37,202 bases of DNA from the NCBI RefSeq assembly GCF_014195535.1, contig NZ_JACIBY010000031.1, forward strand, positions 1 through 37,202. The letters run 5' to 3'. The position numbers were made by a program, and so were the translations under genes. Below, piece by piece: positions 7,766 to 16,183 of this stretch. The notes beneath the pieces are model-generated. The model was given only the letters and a program-made list of their open reading frames with translations, ran no database searches and was not told the DNA's origin. The stretch is from Runella defluvii (GTDB lineage Bacteria; Bacteroidota; Bacteroidia; Cytophagales; Spirosomataceae). Each line of letters starts with the position of its first letter. Positions within the stretch are counted from its first letter, which is position 1.

Positions 7766-9859
7766 TTAATTTTTAATAAATGTTGGTACAACGCCTGTTA
7801 CGGTACACGCAGGTGCTGACACAGTAAGCGTATAAGTTTTCACTACACAGCTTGGCGTTGGCGTGGTACTGTCGCATACTTTGATACAGTAATAATATGT
7901 ACCTGCCGTGCTTGGGGCGGTGTAGCTGTATGTACCATCGGTATTGACCGTTAAGCCTGTAAGTGCTGTTGCACCGCTTGGGGCTACACAAGCGGCATCG
8001 CCTGCTCCATTGCGATATGTATAGGGGGCTGTGCCGCCTGTTGGGCTTAGTTCCGTGGCGGCATTGCCTGTTTTGGCTGTACCCGTAGTGGCTGTTTGTG
8101 CCGCAGGGGTATTGGCAGATAATGGCGGAACACAAGACGTTATCGTTACCGTTACCGCTTGTGCTGTTTCGCTATAACAATTATTAGTACCATCAAAATA
8201 CGCCATGTAATAGTTGCCCGATGTGCTGATTGCCGTTGGGTCGCTTACTTTGTTGGCGGTGGTGGCTGGTGTGCCTGTATGCCATGTAACAGTTGCCCCA
8301 CTTGGCAGGTTGGTTGCCGTGATTGCCGTCATTAAATTGACGGTAGCAGTTGGACAAGCATTAGCCAGATTGATGGCACAAGGTGTTATGGTTATATCCA
8401 CACTATCAGCAGGGCTATAACAGGCATTGGCAGCATCGTAATATAGGGCATAATATCTGCCTGCGGTGCTTACGGCTGTTTTTTGAGCGGTTGTGAGCGT
8501 ATCTGCTGCCGAAGTAGGCGTTTTGTGCGTACTCCATATTAGGCTTGCTCCGCTTGGGGTTGTGCTGCTTATGGGCAAACTTGCCAAGTTTACGGTTGCC
8601 GTTGGGCAGCTATTGGTAGCGGTAGTAGGCGTTAGGGCTGGTGCGGTTGTGCCTGCTACGCAGGGTGCCATGCCTGTATATGACTGAATAGTACACAGCG
8701 TTGATGGAATGGTTAATTGGGTTGGCGTTGCGAAATAGCTCGGCCCACTAGGATTCACAAGAGATTGATTAAGCATATAATAGTCTCTATTACCTAGCCC
8801 CCAAAGTGTACCATCATTTTTATAATAATAAGAATAACTGCCAGCGGCTACCATATCACGTACATTGGTAGCAATCACTTGTGGACTAGAATAATAAAGC
8901 GAACCGGTACCCAAAAAACCTAATCCCCAAACATAACAAACACCATTTTCATCTAATGCCAAACAATAATTCCCATGATTTGCTGGAACAATTGCCTTGA
9001 TAGGTGCTGCTCCAGCAGGAAAGGTGATTAATTGAGGGGTAGTATATGGTGTTCCACTATAAGGTACGCCAGTTCCCATCGCTATTGCTATGCCCCAAGA
9101 ATATACTTGTCCAGTACTTGTCAAAGCATACAAATTGTTCAAACTTGCCTGCACATCTACAATATTGTTTAAACCAGCCATCGTTACAGGTGGATTAGTA
9201 TTATTAGTCGCTATGGTTTTTACTGTACCATCTGCCAATAAAAACGCCATAGTGGGGAATTCGTTGCAAATTGCCACACGCTTTGCATTGGTAATACCCG
9301 GCACTTGAGTCAAACAATAGGTAGCAGGTGAACCAGGTGAACCAGGTGAACCAGCTTCCCAGATACATCCTGTGGGTACAGATATGGAATTAGTCCCACC
9401 TACCCATGCGGTACCATCAGTTTTCACAAAAGCCACAGTCCCACTACTTACGGCCGTATGATAAGCATTAGTAATGGCTAGCTTAACTGGTATATGGAGA
9501 TAATCATTTGGATTAAATACATATCCATCTCCATTATCTGTAATATAGGTTTCCCAATTTCCGCTGTAATTCATCGCAAATTGGCGTACATTGCTTATAT
9601 TAGATGCTGTAATAGGAAGGACTGTAGTTGTGCTCCCAACTATACCATCATTATATCCACCGTCTGTAGGCCAAACAGATATTGTCTTGTTAGCACAAAT
9701 AGTAGCAGCCCGCTCACGTCCACATTGTAAATTTACAGGACTATACCCTGCACGCCCGCCAAAGCCATCACCCACCATTTTTTGGGCGTAGCTGCTGAGG
9801 CTTGTTAGAAGAACCATGAGCCAAAGCAGCATGGTTCGATGTATGTATTGATGTTTCAT
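7766..9859 (-). CDS. Secreted RCC1-like/Ig-like protein, shorter paralogue of 2439-5981
   Basis: 697 aa from the ATG at 9859 (MKHQYIHRTMLLWLMVLLTS, signal peptide ending SSYAQ). An upstream in-frame ATG at 9895 would add 12 residues ahead of the signal peptide and lies inside an intergenic repeat, so I prefer 9859. RCC1-like blades occupy residues about 25-400 (ALTSTGQVYSWG, LALDENGVCYVWG, YYKNDGTLWGLG). Two Ig-like modules nearly identical to the 1180-aa paralogue follow. A third module of the putative-Ig type (GNAATELSPTGGTAPYTY) comes next, and the protein ends CTVTGVVPTFIKN. It has no TSP3 region. It contains a collagen-like GSPGSPGSP stretch from a 9-bp slip repeat near 9330-9350. The tail resembles that of the next gene upstream. 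Presumably exported. Confidence 0.88.
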   Translation of the reverse strand: MKHQYIHRTMLLWLMVLLTSLSSYAQKMVGDGFGGRAGYSPVNLQCGRERAATICANKTISVWPTDGGYNDGIVGSTTTVLPITASNISNVRQFAMNYSGNWETYITDNGDGYVFNPNDYLHIPVKLAITNAYHTAVSSGTVAFVKTDGTAWVGGTNSISVPTGCIWEAGSPGSPGSPATYCLTQVPGITNAKRVAICNEFPTMAFLLADGTVKTIATNNTNPPVTMAGLNNIVDVQASLNNLYALTSTGQVYSWGIAIAMGTGVPYSGTPYTTPQLITFPAGAAPIKAIVPANHGNYCLALDENGVCYVWGLGFLGTGSLYYSSPQVIATNVRDMVAAGSYSYYYKNDGTLWGLGNRDYYMLNQSLVNPSGPSYFATPTQLTIPSTLCTIQSYTGMAPCVAGTTAPALTPTTATNSCPTATVNLASLPISSTTPSGASLIWSTHKTPTSAADTLTTAQKTAVSTAGRYYALYYDAANACYSPADSVDITITPCAINLANACPTATVNLMTAITATNLPSGATVTWHTGTPATTANKVSDPTAISTSGNYYMAYFDGTNNCYSETAQAVTVTITSCVPPLSANTPAAQTATTGTAKTGNAATELSPTGGTAPYTYRNGAGDAACVAPSGATALTGLTVNTDGTYSYTAPSTAGTYYYCIKVCDSTTPTPSCVVKTYTLTVSAPACTVTGVVPTFIKN

Positions 9860-9874
9860 AATAATTCTATTTAA

Positions 9875-9940
9875 AAGCCCCCTAACCCGACCCATCGGAC
9901 TGCCGACCCATCGGATTGCCCAAAGGGGGGAATTGAGGAC
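9875..9940. repeat. Intergenic AGCCCCCTAA...GGGGGG palindrome with two tandem mini-hairpins
   Basis: Second copy of the 6855-6915 element in the same + strand orientation, lying just upstream of the 9859 start. It carries two tandem 16-mers at its centre. Confidence 0.75.
9887..9918 (+). repeat. Two tandem 16-nt mini-hairpins, CCGA-CCCA-TCGG-A(C/T)TG
   Basis: 9887-9902 is identical to the copies at 6865. 9903-9918 differs by one base in the tail (ATTG). Stems are perfect in both. Confidence 0.75.
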
Positions 9941-9952
9941 TGTTGTTAGTTG

Positions 9953-10465
9953 TTAATTTTTGGTAATTGCTGGTGTGATGCCATTGACTATGCAAGAGGG
10001 ACTCATCATAAACACATAAAACTTCTGCGTTTCTACTTCGCAAGTACCGTTGTTGTATTTGAGGCTATACAAGCCACCCGTTGTAGCGGTATAATCGGCA
10101 TTGTTAGCACCTGATACCGCTGTGCCTGCATTGTACCACTGATAGCCTGTACCTCCACTATTACTGGTAGCACCTGTAAGTGTAGCACTTTGTCCACTAT
10201 TGATCAATAGAAAAGTAATGGTACGGTCTCCAGTACAAGTTGTACTGGCATCGGTATAGGTGGCATAGTACTGCCCTGCGGTGGTGGCGGTATAAGTAGC
10301 GTTTGTTTCTCCACTAATAGCACTGCCATCTTTGTGCCACTGTATGGCGGTTGCTCCTGCGGGAAGGCCACTGAGCGTAACGGAACCCGTTCCACTGTAC
10401 TGTGCCATACTCACCAAGCTGAGCAACAAAAAGCCCAAGAGTAAATTGATTTTTTTCATTTTCAA
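9953..10465 (-). CDS. Small secreted Ig-like protein
   Basis: 170 aa. The signal peptide is MKMKKINLLLGFLLLSLVSM followed by AQ; initiation could also be at the second Met-Lys-Lys. Two short Ig-like repeats follow, each with the pattern GxxYQWYNAGTAVSGANNADY then TATTGGLYSLKY, typical of Ig-fold modules in Bacteroidota surface proteins. The C-terminus SCIVNGITPAITKN matches the tail of the neighbouring 697-aa protein (CTVTGVVPTFIKN), which points to a shared terminal function such as sorting or docking (inference). It lies in a same-strand series with genes at 7766, 10530, 12013 and 13383. No enzyme motif is visible. Confidence 0.8.
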   Translation of the reverse strand: MKMKKINLLLGFLLLSLVSMAQYSGTGSVTLSGLPAGATAIQWHKDGSAISGETNATYTATTAGQYYATYTDASTTCTGDRTITFLLINSGQSATLTGATSNSGGTGYQWYNAGTAVSGANNADYTATTGGLYSLKYNNGTCEVETQKFYVFMMSPSCIVNGITPAITKN

Positions 10466-10529
10466 TTATTTTAAAATCATTGAATATTTTTAGTTTATAC
10501 CCTCAATGTACTTACCAAGGGCTTGGTTT

Positions 10530-11981
10530 TTATTCGACAATGCAACGGACAGATAGATAATCATCCGTTGTAGATGCTATTAGATATATATTATAGCCAG
10601 TAAACCCTCCAGATTTATGAAATTCAACATGATACCCATTAGCTTGAGTACTAGCACCATTCCAAACAAAATTCCTTGCATGATAATATGCTCTCATACT
10701 ACGTGCATTTAATGGACTGGTGGCGGTATTACCCAAAATACCTGGTATAGGTAAGGTTAAGGTTTTTTCGGAAGTAGATGGTCCAAAATTTATCATATTA
10801 TTGTACTTAGTAGCTGATGCTGGGTACCATATATAATTTCCTGTTCGAGTAATTACATTATGCTTGAATACCCCAAACCATTCTTGTATATCTGGGATAC
10901 GATAACCAGCAGGGCAAGGATCGTTAATCCCTTTTGAACCATCAAGGGCTTTCCAAAGCGTCGAATCTTTGGGATTCCATGTATTGACGACCACAGGGCC
11001 AGTATTTGGGTCAGTTGCCGTAGGAGGGGCAAAAAAGCCCAAGGTTGAACTATTGGCGGCAGTTTGCCAATCTATTTGAGAATCACCAGTTGTGTTGGGG
11101 CCTCGTCTTCCCCATTGAATATAAGCACCATTCAATTTCCAGGCATCGGTATTTGACCCAGAAGTATTATGTGGGTCTGCCGTAATGTCTGCCCCAAGGT
11201 TATGGCAAAGGAATACTTTCCATACGTCAGGGGCAATATAGGCACCACAAGTGCCTAACTTGATGGTACACGATTGTCCTGCAATGGTTATAGGAAAAAC
11301 AACAGTACCTCGTGTAGTAGAGCTACCTGTAATAGTTATGTCAATACTACCTGCTCCAGTGGCAAGTGTACCTGCTGCCCAAGAAGCGGTAAAACCCGTA
11401 ACACCCGTTGAGCTTACTGAACCTGCTGAGTAAGCCCCGCCATTTGCTCCTGTATAAGAAAGGGCAGCTTTTCCTGAATAAGCTGTGCCATCAGGTTTAT
11501 AGGTTAGCGGAAAAGGATACGATTTTTCGCAAATAAAGCTGGTAAGGCTACCAATAGGGGCAGCATTTACGGTAATACTGCGAGTACAAGTAACCGAAGC
11601 CGCAGGACTACAAGCGGCAGGGGTCGAGTTGTTGGTACTCGTAAACGTAAGGGTATAAGTGCCTATTGTAGCAAATTTGATAGCCCCCGTAGTAGCTCCG
11701 CTACCACTGGTGGTACTTATGCCCGTAGTGGGTGAGATGGCCCAGGTAATGCTACCTCCCGTACCGCCTGTAACGGTAGAAGTAAGGCTACCACCAGCTG
11801 AAATAGTAGCTGCTGCCTCGCAAACAAGAGCCGTAGGGGCAGTACAAGGTGTGCCTGTACCGCAATTATTACATGCCGCTGGTACTGGTACTGTCGTTTG
11901 GGCATAACTGCCAAAACTCATCAGCACCAATAATAAGCCCATCAGCAGCTTATTTTCAATTTGATAATTTATTTTTTTCAT
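10530..11981 (-). CDS. Secreted FISUMP-domain protein
   Basis: 483 aa. A signal peptide in MKKINYQIENKLLMGLLLVL ends GSYAQ. A Cys-rich start (CNNCGTGTPC, LVCEAAATISAGG) leads into Ig/PKD-like beta modules to about residue 250. The C-terminal 230 residues have the FISUMP layout (Fibrobacter succinogenes major paralogous domain): VFLCHNLGAD, AYIQWGRRGP, NDPCPAGYRIPDIQEW and the terminal YLSVRCIVE. These domains occur in surface lipoproteins and exported proteins of Bacteroidota and Fibrobacter; their biochemical role is not established. It is a paralogue of the 13383-14816 gene, from which it is separated by a thioredoxin-like gene. Short gaps to its neighbours suggest co-transcription. Confidence 0.88.
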   Translation of the reverse strand: MKKINYQIENKLLMGLLLVLMSFGSYAQTTVPVPAACNNCGTGTPCTAPTALVCEAAATISAGGSLTSTVTGGTGGSITWAISPTTGISTTSGSGATTGAIKFATIGTYTLTFTSTNNSTPAACSPAASVTCTRSITVNAAPIGSLTSFICEKSYPFPLTYKPDGTAYSGKAALSYTGANGGAYSAGSVSSTGVTGFTASWAAGTLATGAGSIDITITGSSTTRGTVVFPITIAGQSCTIKLGTCGAYIAPDVWKVFLCHNLGADITADPHNTSGSNTDAWKLNGAYIQWGRRGPNTTGDSQIDWQTAANSSTLGFFAPPTATDPNTGPVVVNTWNPKDSTLWKALDGSKGINDPCPAGYRIPDIQEWFGVFKHNVITRTGNYIWYPASATKYNNMINFGPSTSEKTLTLPIPGILGNTATSPLNARSMRAYYHARNFVWNGASTQANGYHVEFHKSGGFTGYNIYLIASTTDDYLSVRCIVE

Positions 11982-12012
11982 AATATTTATTTATTTAAAA
12001 CATTAAAAAATT

Positions 12013-13365
12013 TTAATTGCTTGTGTCTTGCGACATGAGTATGTCCTCCAATTGGGACGTTTTGTGCGTAATGATTCCTTGTTTGTTTAACAGCACCATC
12101 GTAGGTGTGCCAGGTACGGCAAAGGCTCTGAAATTGAGCCCGCTCATACCCTTCAAATCGCAGTAAGTATCAGCCCAGGGAAAAGAGGCTTTTGACTTTA
12201 GGAACAATGACTCATCAGTATCTGCTGCCAGTGCTATGACACGGATGTGTTTGTTTTGCAGGCTGTTGTATTGGGCCTGCAAGTTTTTCAGCAGTGTTTC
12301 GCAATGCCCGCAGTCAGAAGCAAAAAACACCAACAAGGTTTGTTTATAGTTGTCGCTTGCCAATTCGTGGCTTTTCAGCAACTTGCTATCGGGCAATACA
12401 ATATTAGGGGCTTTTGAGCCTATCAATGCCTTGACATAGACCTGCATGGTAGCACCCTCATAAGCCGTGATTTTACCCGAATTGACCACCGTAGGGGTTA
12501 TGCTCGCCACAAAATCGTCGCTGCCCGCTTTATTTAAAGCAAAGGTCACTTTTCCGACAAAATCGGTGTATTTGGCAGGCTCGCTAATCCGACGGCTTAT
12601 TTGCTCAAAAGCCTTCGCAAAGCCGTCTTTGCTTTTAAACAGTTGCGTATGCATTTGTACCCAACTGTGTATAATACCCGTCCAATGCCCCGAAGTATAG
12701 AGATGGTCAAAGTTCAATTCATTTGTAATATATTCATTGACCAACTTAGCTCTTTCGTCGTTGTCGTCCGTGATTTGTAGCGGTATGCCACGTACCAAAT
12801 TAAAAATGGGCAACATACGAGCATTGTAGTTGGTGTTCTTTTTCAGGTCTTGCTGAAACTGCGTATAACCTAACACCTGTGCCGTTTTTTCTTTCTGAAA
12901 CGACGCATACAAAGGGTGTTTGCTGTCGTACAGTTGGGTGGCACGGCTCATGGTTTCGTATTTATCAAGCATATTTTGTTGCATCGTGAATAGGCGATCG
13001 AGTTCGTGCAAGACATCGTAGCCTTCAAAAACGATGTCTTCGATTTTGGGCTGAGCCGATAGGCACTTCACCGAAAAACCTCGCCCTGGTATCACCATAT
13101 CCAAGCCGCCGCCTTCGGCGGAATTGGTAATGAGCCACCGACACATACCCGTATATGGGGCATATTGAGGGGGGACTACCAACGCTACTTTGCCATTGGC
13201 TGGAATGGTGTCTTCAATGGCTTTGATACTTTTATCGCCCTGAAAAAGAACCAACTCATACGTTTTACCTGCAAAAGCAGGAAATTCAAGATGTATTGTT
13301 TGAGCATTAGCCATGGTAGCTAACAGCCCATAAAACAAACTCAACAAGTATTTGAATCTTTTCAT
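12013..13365 (-). CDS. Periplasmic thioredoxin-fold (TlpA/AhpC-TSA-like) protein
   Basis: 450 aa. The signal peptide is in MKRFKYLLSLFYGLLATMAN and ends AQ. The N-terminal half (about residues 25-310) matches the DUF4369-like plus helical region often fused to TlpA-like proteins in Bacteroidota. The C-terminal half is a thioredoxin domain: IGSKAPNIVLPD, LLVFFASDCGHCETLLKNL with active-site C352-G-H-C355, and the cis-proline loop VPGTPTMVLLN. It probably acts as a disulfide reductase or isomerase in the periplasm. It is flanked at 17 and 31 nt by two Cys-rich FISUMP proteins, so it may service their disulfides (inference). A short in-frame GC palindrome near 13110-13128 encodes SAEGG. Confidence 0.88.
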   Translation of the reverse strand: MKRFKYLLSLFYGLLATMANAQTIHLEFPAFAGKTYELVLFQGDKSIKAIEDTIPANGKVALVVPPQYAPYTGMCRWLITNSAEGGGLDMVIPGRGFSVKCLSAQPKIEDIVFEGYDVLHELDRLFTMQQNMLDKYETMSRATQLYDSKHPLYASFQKEKTAQVLGYTQFQQDLKKNTNYNARMLPIFNLVRGIPLQITDDNDERAKLVNEYITNELNFDHLYTSGHWTGIIHSWVQMHTQLFKSKDGFAKAFEQISRRISEPAKYTDFVGKVTFALNKAGSDDFVASITPTVVNSGKITAYEGATMQVYVKALIGSKAPNIVLPDSKLLKSHELASDNYKQTLLVFFASDCGHCETLLKNLQAQYNSLQNKHIRVIALAADTDESLFLKSKASFPWADTYCDLKGMSGLNFRAFAVPGTPTMVLLNKQGIITHKTSQLEDILMSQDTSN

Positions 13366-13382
13366 TTTTTTTGCTATCTACA

Positions 13383-14816
13383 TTAATCTTGAATACACCG
13401 AATAGACTTACCACCAGTAAATGAACTTATTGAATATGGATAAGAAGCTCCACTATAGGTTATTGCATATGAATTGGCAGGGTCAACCCGATCACTTGAA
13501 TGGGGTGAGTTAGCCCAGTAATGTGCTAAAAAACCAATAGTATTCGAACTCGATGTTAATCCTGCGGCAGGAAGTGTTAGCTTAGAGCCAATACGAAGGC
13601 CTGAATTATATTGATTTGTATATGTCCAAGGGCCAACCCGAACTGGAGCGCCGTTGGTCGAATAAATTGACGACCATTCTTCGATGGTAGGTACATGAAA
13701 ACCCGCAGGACAAGGTTCATTGGCTGTTTTTATCTCCTTGGCATCTGTCCAAGTATAGGGTAGATCACTGGGTGCGTAAGTAGCTGCCCAAGTAGAACCC
13801 ACAACAGGGCCATATGTACTGTAATTACTTGCAGTAGGAGCTGCTACAAAACCATTAGCAAAATCATTTGGTGCGGTTTGCCAATCAACAGCAGAATTAC
13901 CTGTGATGTTGGGGCCTCGCCTTCCCCATTGGATATAAGCCCCATTCAACCGCCAAGCATCTGCTGCCGCAAGATTATGTGGGTCAGCCGTAATATCTGC
14001 TCCAAGGTTGTGGCACAACATGGCTTTCCAAATAGAATCCCTACGGATAATAGTCGACCCATTAATTTGGTCGAACTTTAGTACATTCGCCCCACAAGAG
14101 CTAATAGCAAATGCAATTGATTTTCCTGCAATAGAAACGGTAAAAAAAGCACTACCCTCCTTAGCAGAAGTGCCTGCAATATTAATAGTGATAGTTCCAT
14201 CGCCTGTGGATAAGGTCCCAGCATCCCAAGATGCGGTAAAGCCAGTAGCACCCACCGAAGGCACTGAGCCAGCGGCATAAGACCCGCCATTGCCGCCAGT
14301 GTAAGAAACCGTTACTTTACCTGTGTAGGCAACCCCTGCCGAGAAACTGATAGGTGAGGCACCGCCACTACTGCAAGCAGCAATGCTCGCCGCTGCTGTT
14401 GCAGCACCCACAGTAATGGTACGAGAACAGGTAGATATAGCCGCAGTGCTACAACCTACAGGAAGCGAACTGTTGGTACTTATGAACGTAACAGTATAAG
14501 TACCTGCTGTAGCAAAAGTGATAGCTCCTGTACTAACTCCGCTTCCGCTGGTAGAGCTAACACCTGTGGTAGGCGTGATAGCCCAAGTGATAGTGCCACC
14601 TGTACCGCCTGTAGCATTAGACGTAACTGAACCGCCCGCTGAAATGGTAGCTGCTGCCTCGCAAAAAATAGGGATAACGGCTGTACAGGGGCCACCAATG
14701 CAAGTAGTACACTGAGTAGGTAGAGCTACGTTGTTTTGGGCATAGTTGCTGAGGCTTGTTAGAAGAACCATGAGCAAGAACAGCGTAGTTCGATGAATTG
14801 TGTTAAAATGTTTCAT
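13383..14816 (-). CDS. Secreted FISUMP-domain protein, paralogue
   Basis: 477 aa from the ATG at 14816 (MKHFNTIHRTTLFLLMVLLT, signal peptide ending SNYAQ). The frame is open upstream to 14891, but the signal peptide and homology to MKHFNTKHRT of the 2439-5981 gene fix the start. A Cys-rich N-terminus (CTTCIGGPC, IFCEAAATISAGG) precedes Ig-like modules and a C-terminal FISUMP domain (AMLCHNLGADITADPHN, NEPCPAGFHVPTIEEW, GGKSIRCIQD). It is the first gene of the minus-strand series running down to 7766. It shares almost the same leader peptide as two other genes, a mark of duplication and shuffling of N-terminal segments. Confidence 0.88.
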   Translation of the reverse strand: MKHFNTIHRTTLFLLMVLLTSLSNYAQNNVALPTQCTTCIGGPCTAVIPIFCEAAATISAGGSVTSNATGGTGGTITWAITPTTGVSSTSGSGVSTGAITFATAGTYTVTFISTNSSLPVGCSTAAISTCSRTITVGAATAAASIAACSSGGASPISFSAGVAYTGKVTVSYTGGNGGSYAAGSVPSVGATGFTASWDAGTLSTGDGTITINIAGTSAKEGSAFFTVSIAGKSIAFAISSCGANVLKFDQINGSTIIRRDSIWKAMLCHNLGADITADPHNLAAADAWRLNGAYIQWGRRGPNITGNSAVDWQTAPNDFANGFVAAPTASNYSTYGPVVGSTWAATYAPSDLPYTWTDAKEIKTANEPCPAGFHVPTIEEWSSIYSTNGAPVRVGPWTYTNQYNSGLRIGSKLTLPAAGLTSSSNTIGFLAHYWANSPHSSDRVDPANSYAITYSGASYPYSISSFTGGKSIRCIQD

Positions 14817-14863
14817 ACTTTTTATTAATGTAAAGAATCCATAAATGAAGTAGTACAGAACCG

Positions 14864-14885
14864 AGTAAACCATGGGAGGTTTACT
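14864..14885. other. 8-bp perfect inverted repeat upstream of the FISUMP operon
   Basis: The arms agtaaacc (14864-14871) and ggtttact (14878-14885) flank a 6-nt loop about 50 bp upstream of the 14816 start. It could be an operator or leader hairpin. No factor is identifiable. Confidence 0.4.
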
Positions 14886-14891
14886 ACCCAT

Positions 14892-15300
14892 TCATTCGGC
14901 AGGTTTCGTTCTTCGTTAAGAAGAATCAGGGAAGCTATGCAGCATCAGTAAGTAATTTTTCAAATTAGGACAACGGAAATCCCGTTACAAAATCAAAGCC
15001 AGTAGAGATAGGAAGGGCTCAAAAACATTCCATTGCAGAAATTGGCAAGCCATTGGGCAAAATACTGTACTGAAAAGCTATTTTAGCTTGTGAAACGTTT
15101 TATTATAGTTTCGTTTGAGAAGAAAAAAGTAAAAAACTTCTAAAATAGCTTTATCGTATGCGAATGGGCTTTTTTGTATTGTCAATACCAAAAATAACAT
15201 TCCAATCTACCTTTTAGGCTAGCTCAATATACGATTTTGGGATATTTTGGCATAACTTTTGGAGTGACTAGTTTAGCTATTTTGTAAATGTGAAGATATA
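14892..15300. other. Non-coding divergent intergenic region
   Basis: About 400 bp between the divergent FISUMP and response-regulator genes. It is AT-rich with no convincing open frame in any orientation. Only short imperfect palindromes are visible (for example TTCTT/AAGAA near 14912). Confidence 0.6.
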
Positions 15301-15331
15301 TTTGCAAAGCGTATCTTTAGTGCTACCTTTG
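15301..15331 (+). promoter_or_regulatory. Bacteroidota promoter TTTG-N19-TACCTTTG
   Basis: TTTG at 15301-15304 and TACCTTTG at 15324-15331 are separated by exactly 19 nt, fitting the Bacteroidota primary-sigma consensus TTTG-N19-21-TAnnTTTG. It would drive the response-regulator/histidine-kinase operon with a leader of roughly 110 nt. Confidence 0.75.
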
Positions 15332-15448
15332 GTATCTATTGGCTTATTATTCAGTAATAAAACCTATTAAACGGTAGATTTTTTAGGTAACAAATAGTCA
15401 ATACAGCGAATATCTGTAGTTCAATTAGACAATTATTCTTAAACTATT

Positions 15449-16183
15449 ATGCAAATTGTTTCATGCCTTATTGTTGATGACGATACTACCTTCGTACAAG
15501 AGCTATCGACACAACTCGAAAAATTAGCTTTTATCAAAATAGTAGGGAGTTGTAAGACGTACAGTGAAACAGTTATGGCGCTCAAATCGACGAGCATCAA
15601 CCTCATCTTTTTAGATATAAACTTAGAAAGTTCCGAAGGACTAAATGGTTTTGATTTGCTACGGCAGTTTCCGCATCTACCGCCCGTGGTGATTGTGACC
15701 AATACCCCCGACTATGCCGTAGAGAGCTATGCTATCGGCATCGCCAAAGATTTTCTAGTAAAGCCTTTTGATTTGAGAAGGCTGGTATTAGCTATCAACC
15801 GAGCCATAGACACCGATATCGAGAGTGGTCAGTTGATAGACGCTAAAAACATTTTCCTGAAAATGGGGCGAAAGTTTCAACGTTTTTGTATTGATGAAAT
15901 TGATTATTTTGAAGGGTACGGAATCTACGCCAAAGTGATTACCCAAGATGGTATTACGCACGTCATCAACGATTCTCTGACGGAACTTGAAGCGATGCTT
16001 GAAGAAAAAAAGTTTATGCGGGTGCACAAGTCATATATCATTAATCTGAACAAATTGACGGGATTTGACCATAACAAGCTCTACTTAAAAAATGTCTCTG
16101 TGCCTATTGGCTCTTCCTACAAGGGCAGACTGGATCGATTGCTACGTTTATTTGATAACGAGGTTGAAAACTCCTATTCATAA
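15449..16183 (+). CDS. LytTR-family response regulator
   Basis: 244 aa. The N-terminal receiver domain has the acidic cluster IVDDDT (D10-D12), the phospho-acceptor Asp56 in LIFLDINLES, and the conserved Lys in FLVKPFDL. The C-terminal LytTR DNA-binding domain (about residues 140-240) includes YFEGYGIYAKV, FMRVHKSYIINLNKL and VPIGSSYKGRL. Phosphorylation by the kinases encoded just downstream would be expected to control DNA binding. The TAA stop is immediately followed by the ATG of the first kinase, so the genes are tightly coupled. A standard promoter lies upstream. Target genes are unknown; the neighbouring surface-protein cluster is a reasonable candidate (inference). Confidence 0.93.
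   Translation: MQIVSCLIVDDDTTFVQELSTQLEKLAFIKIVGSCKTYSETVMALKSTSINLIFLDINLESSEGLNGFDLLRQFPHLPPVVIVTNTPDYAVESYAIGIAKDFLVKPFDLRRLVLAINRAIDTDIESGQLIDAKNIFLKMGRKFQRFCIDEIDYFEGYGIYAKVITQDGITHVINDSLTELEAMLEEKKFMRVHKSYIINLNKLTGFDHNKLYLKNVSVPIGSSYKGRLDRLLRLFDNEVENSYS

Noticed and set aside
9330..9350. Collagen-like protein because of GSPGSPGSP
   Set aside because: Only three repeats of a 9-bp slip sequence within an RCC1-like domain; too short for a collagen segment.
10503..10530. Terminator at the small palindrome CCAAGGGCTTGG between 10466 and 10530
   Set aside because: The T-run follows on the plus strand only, while the flanking genes are on the minus strand. The stem is short.
13110..13128. 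GC palindrome (CCGCC/GGCGG) inside the thioredoxin-like gene as another mini-hairpin insert
   Set aside because: Removing 16 nt would break an otherwise intact frame, and the SAEGG codons fit a loop. Without homologues there is no sign of insertion.
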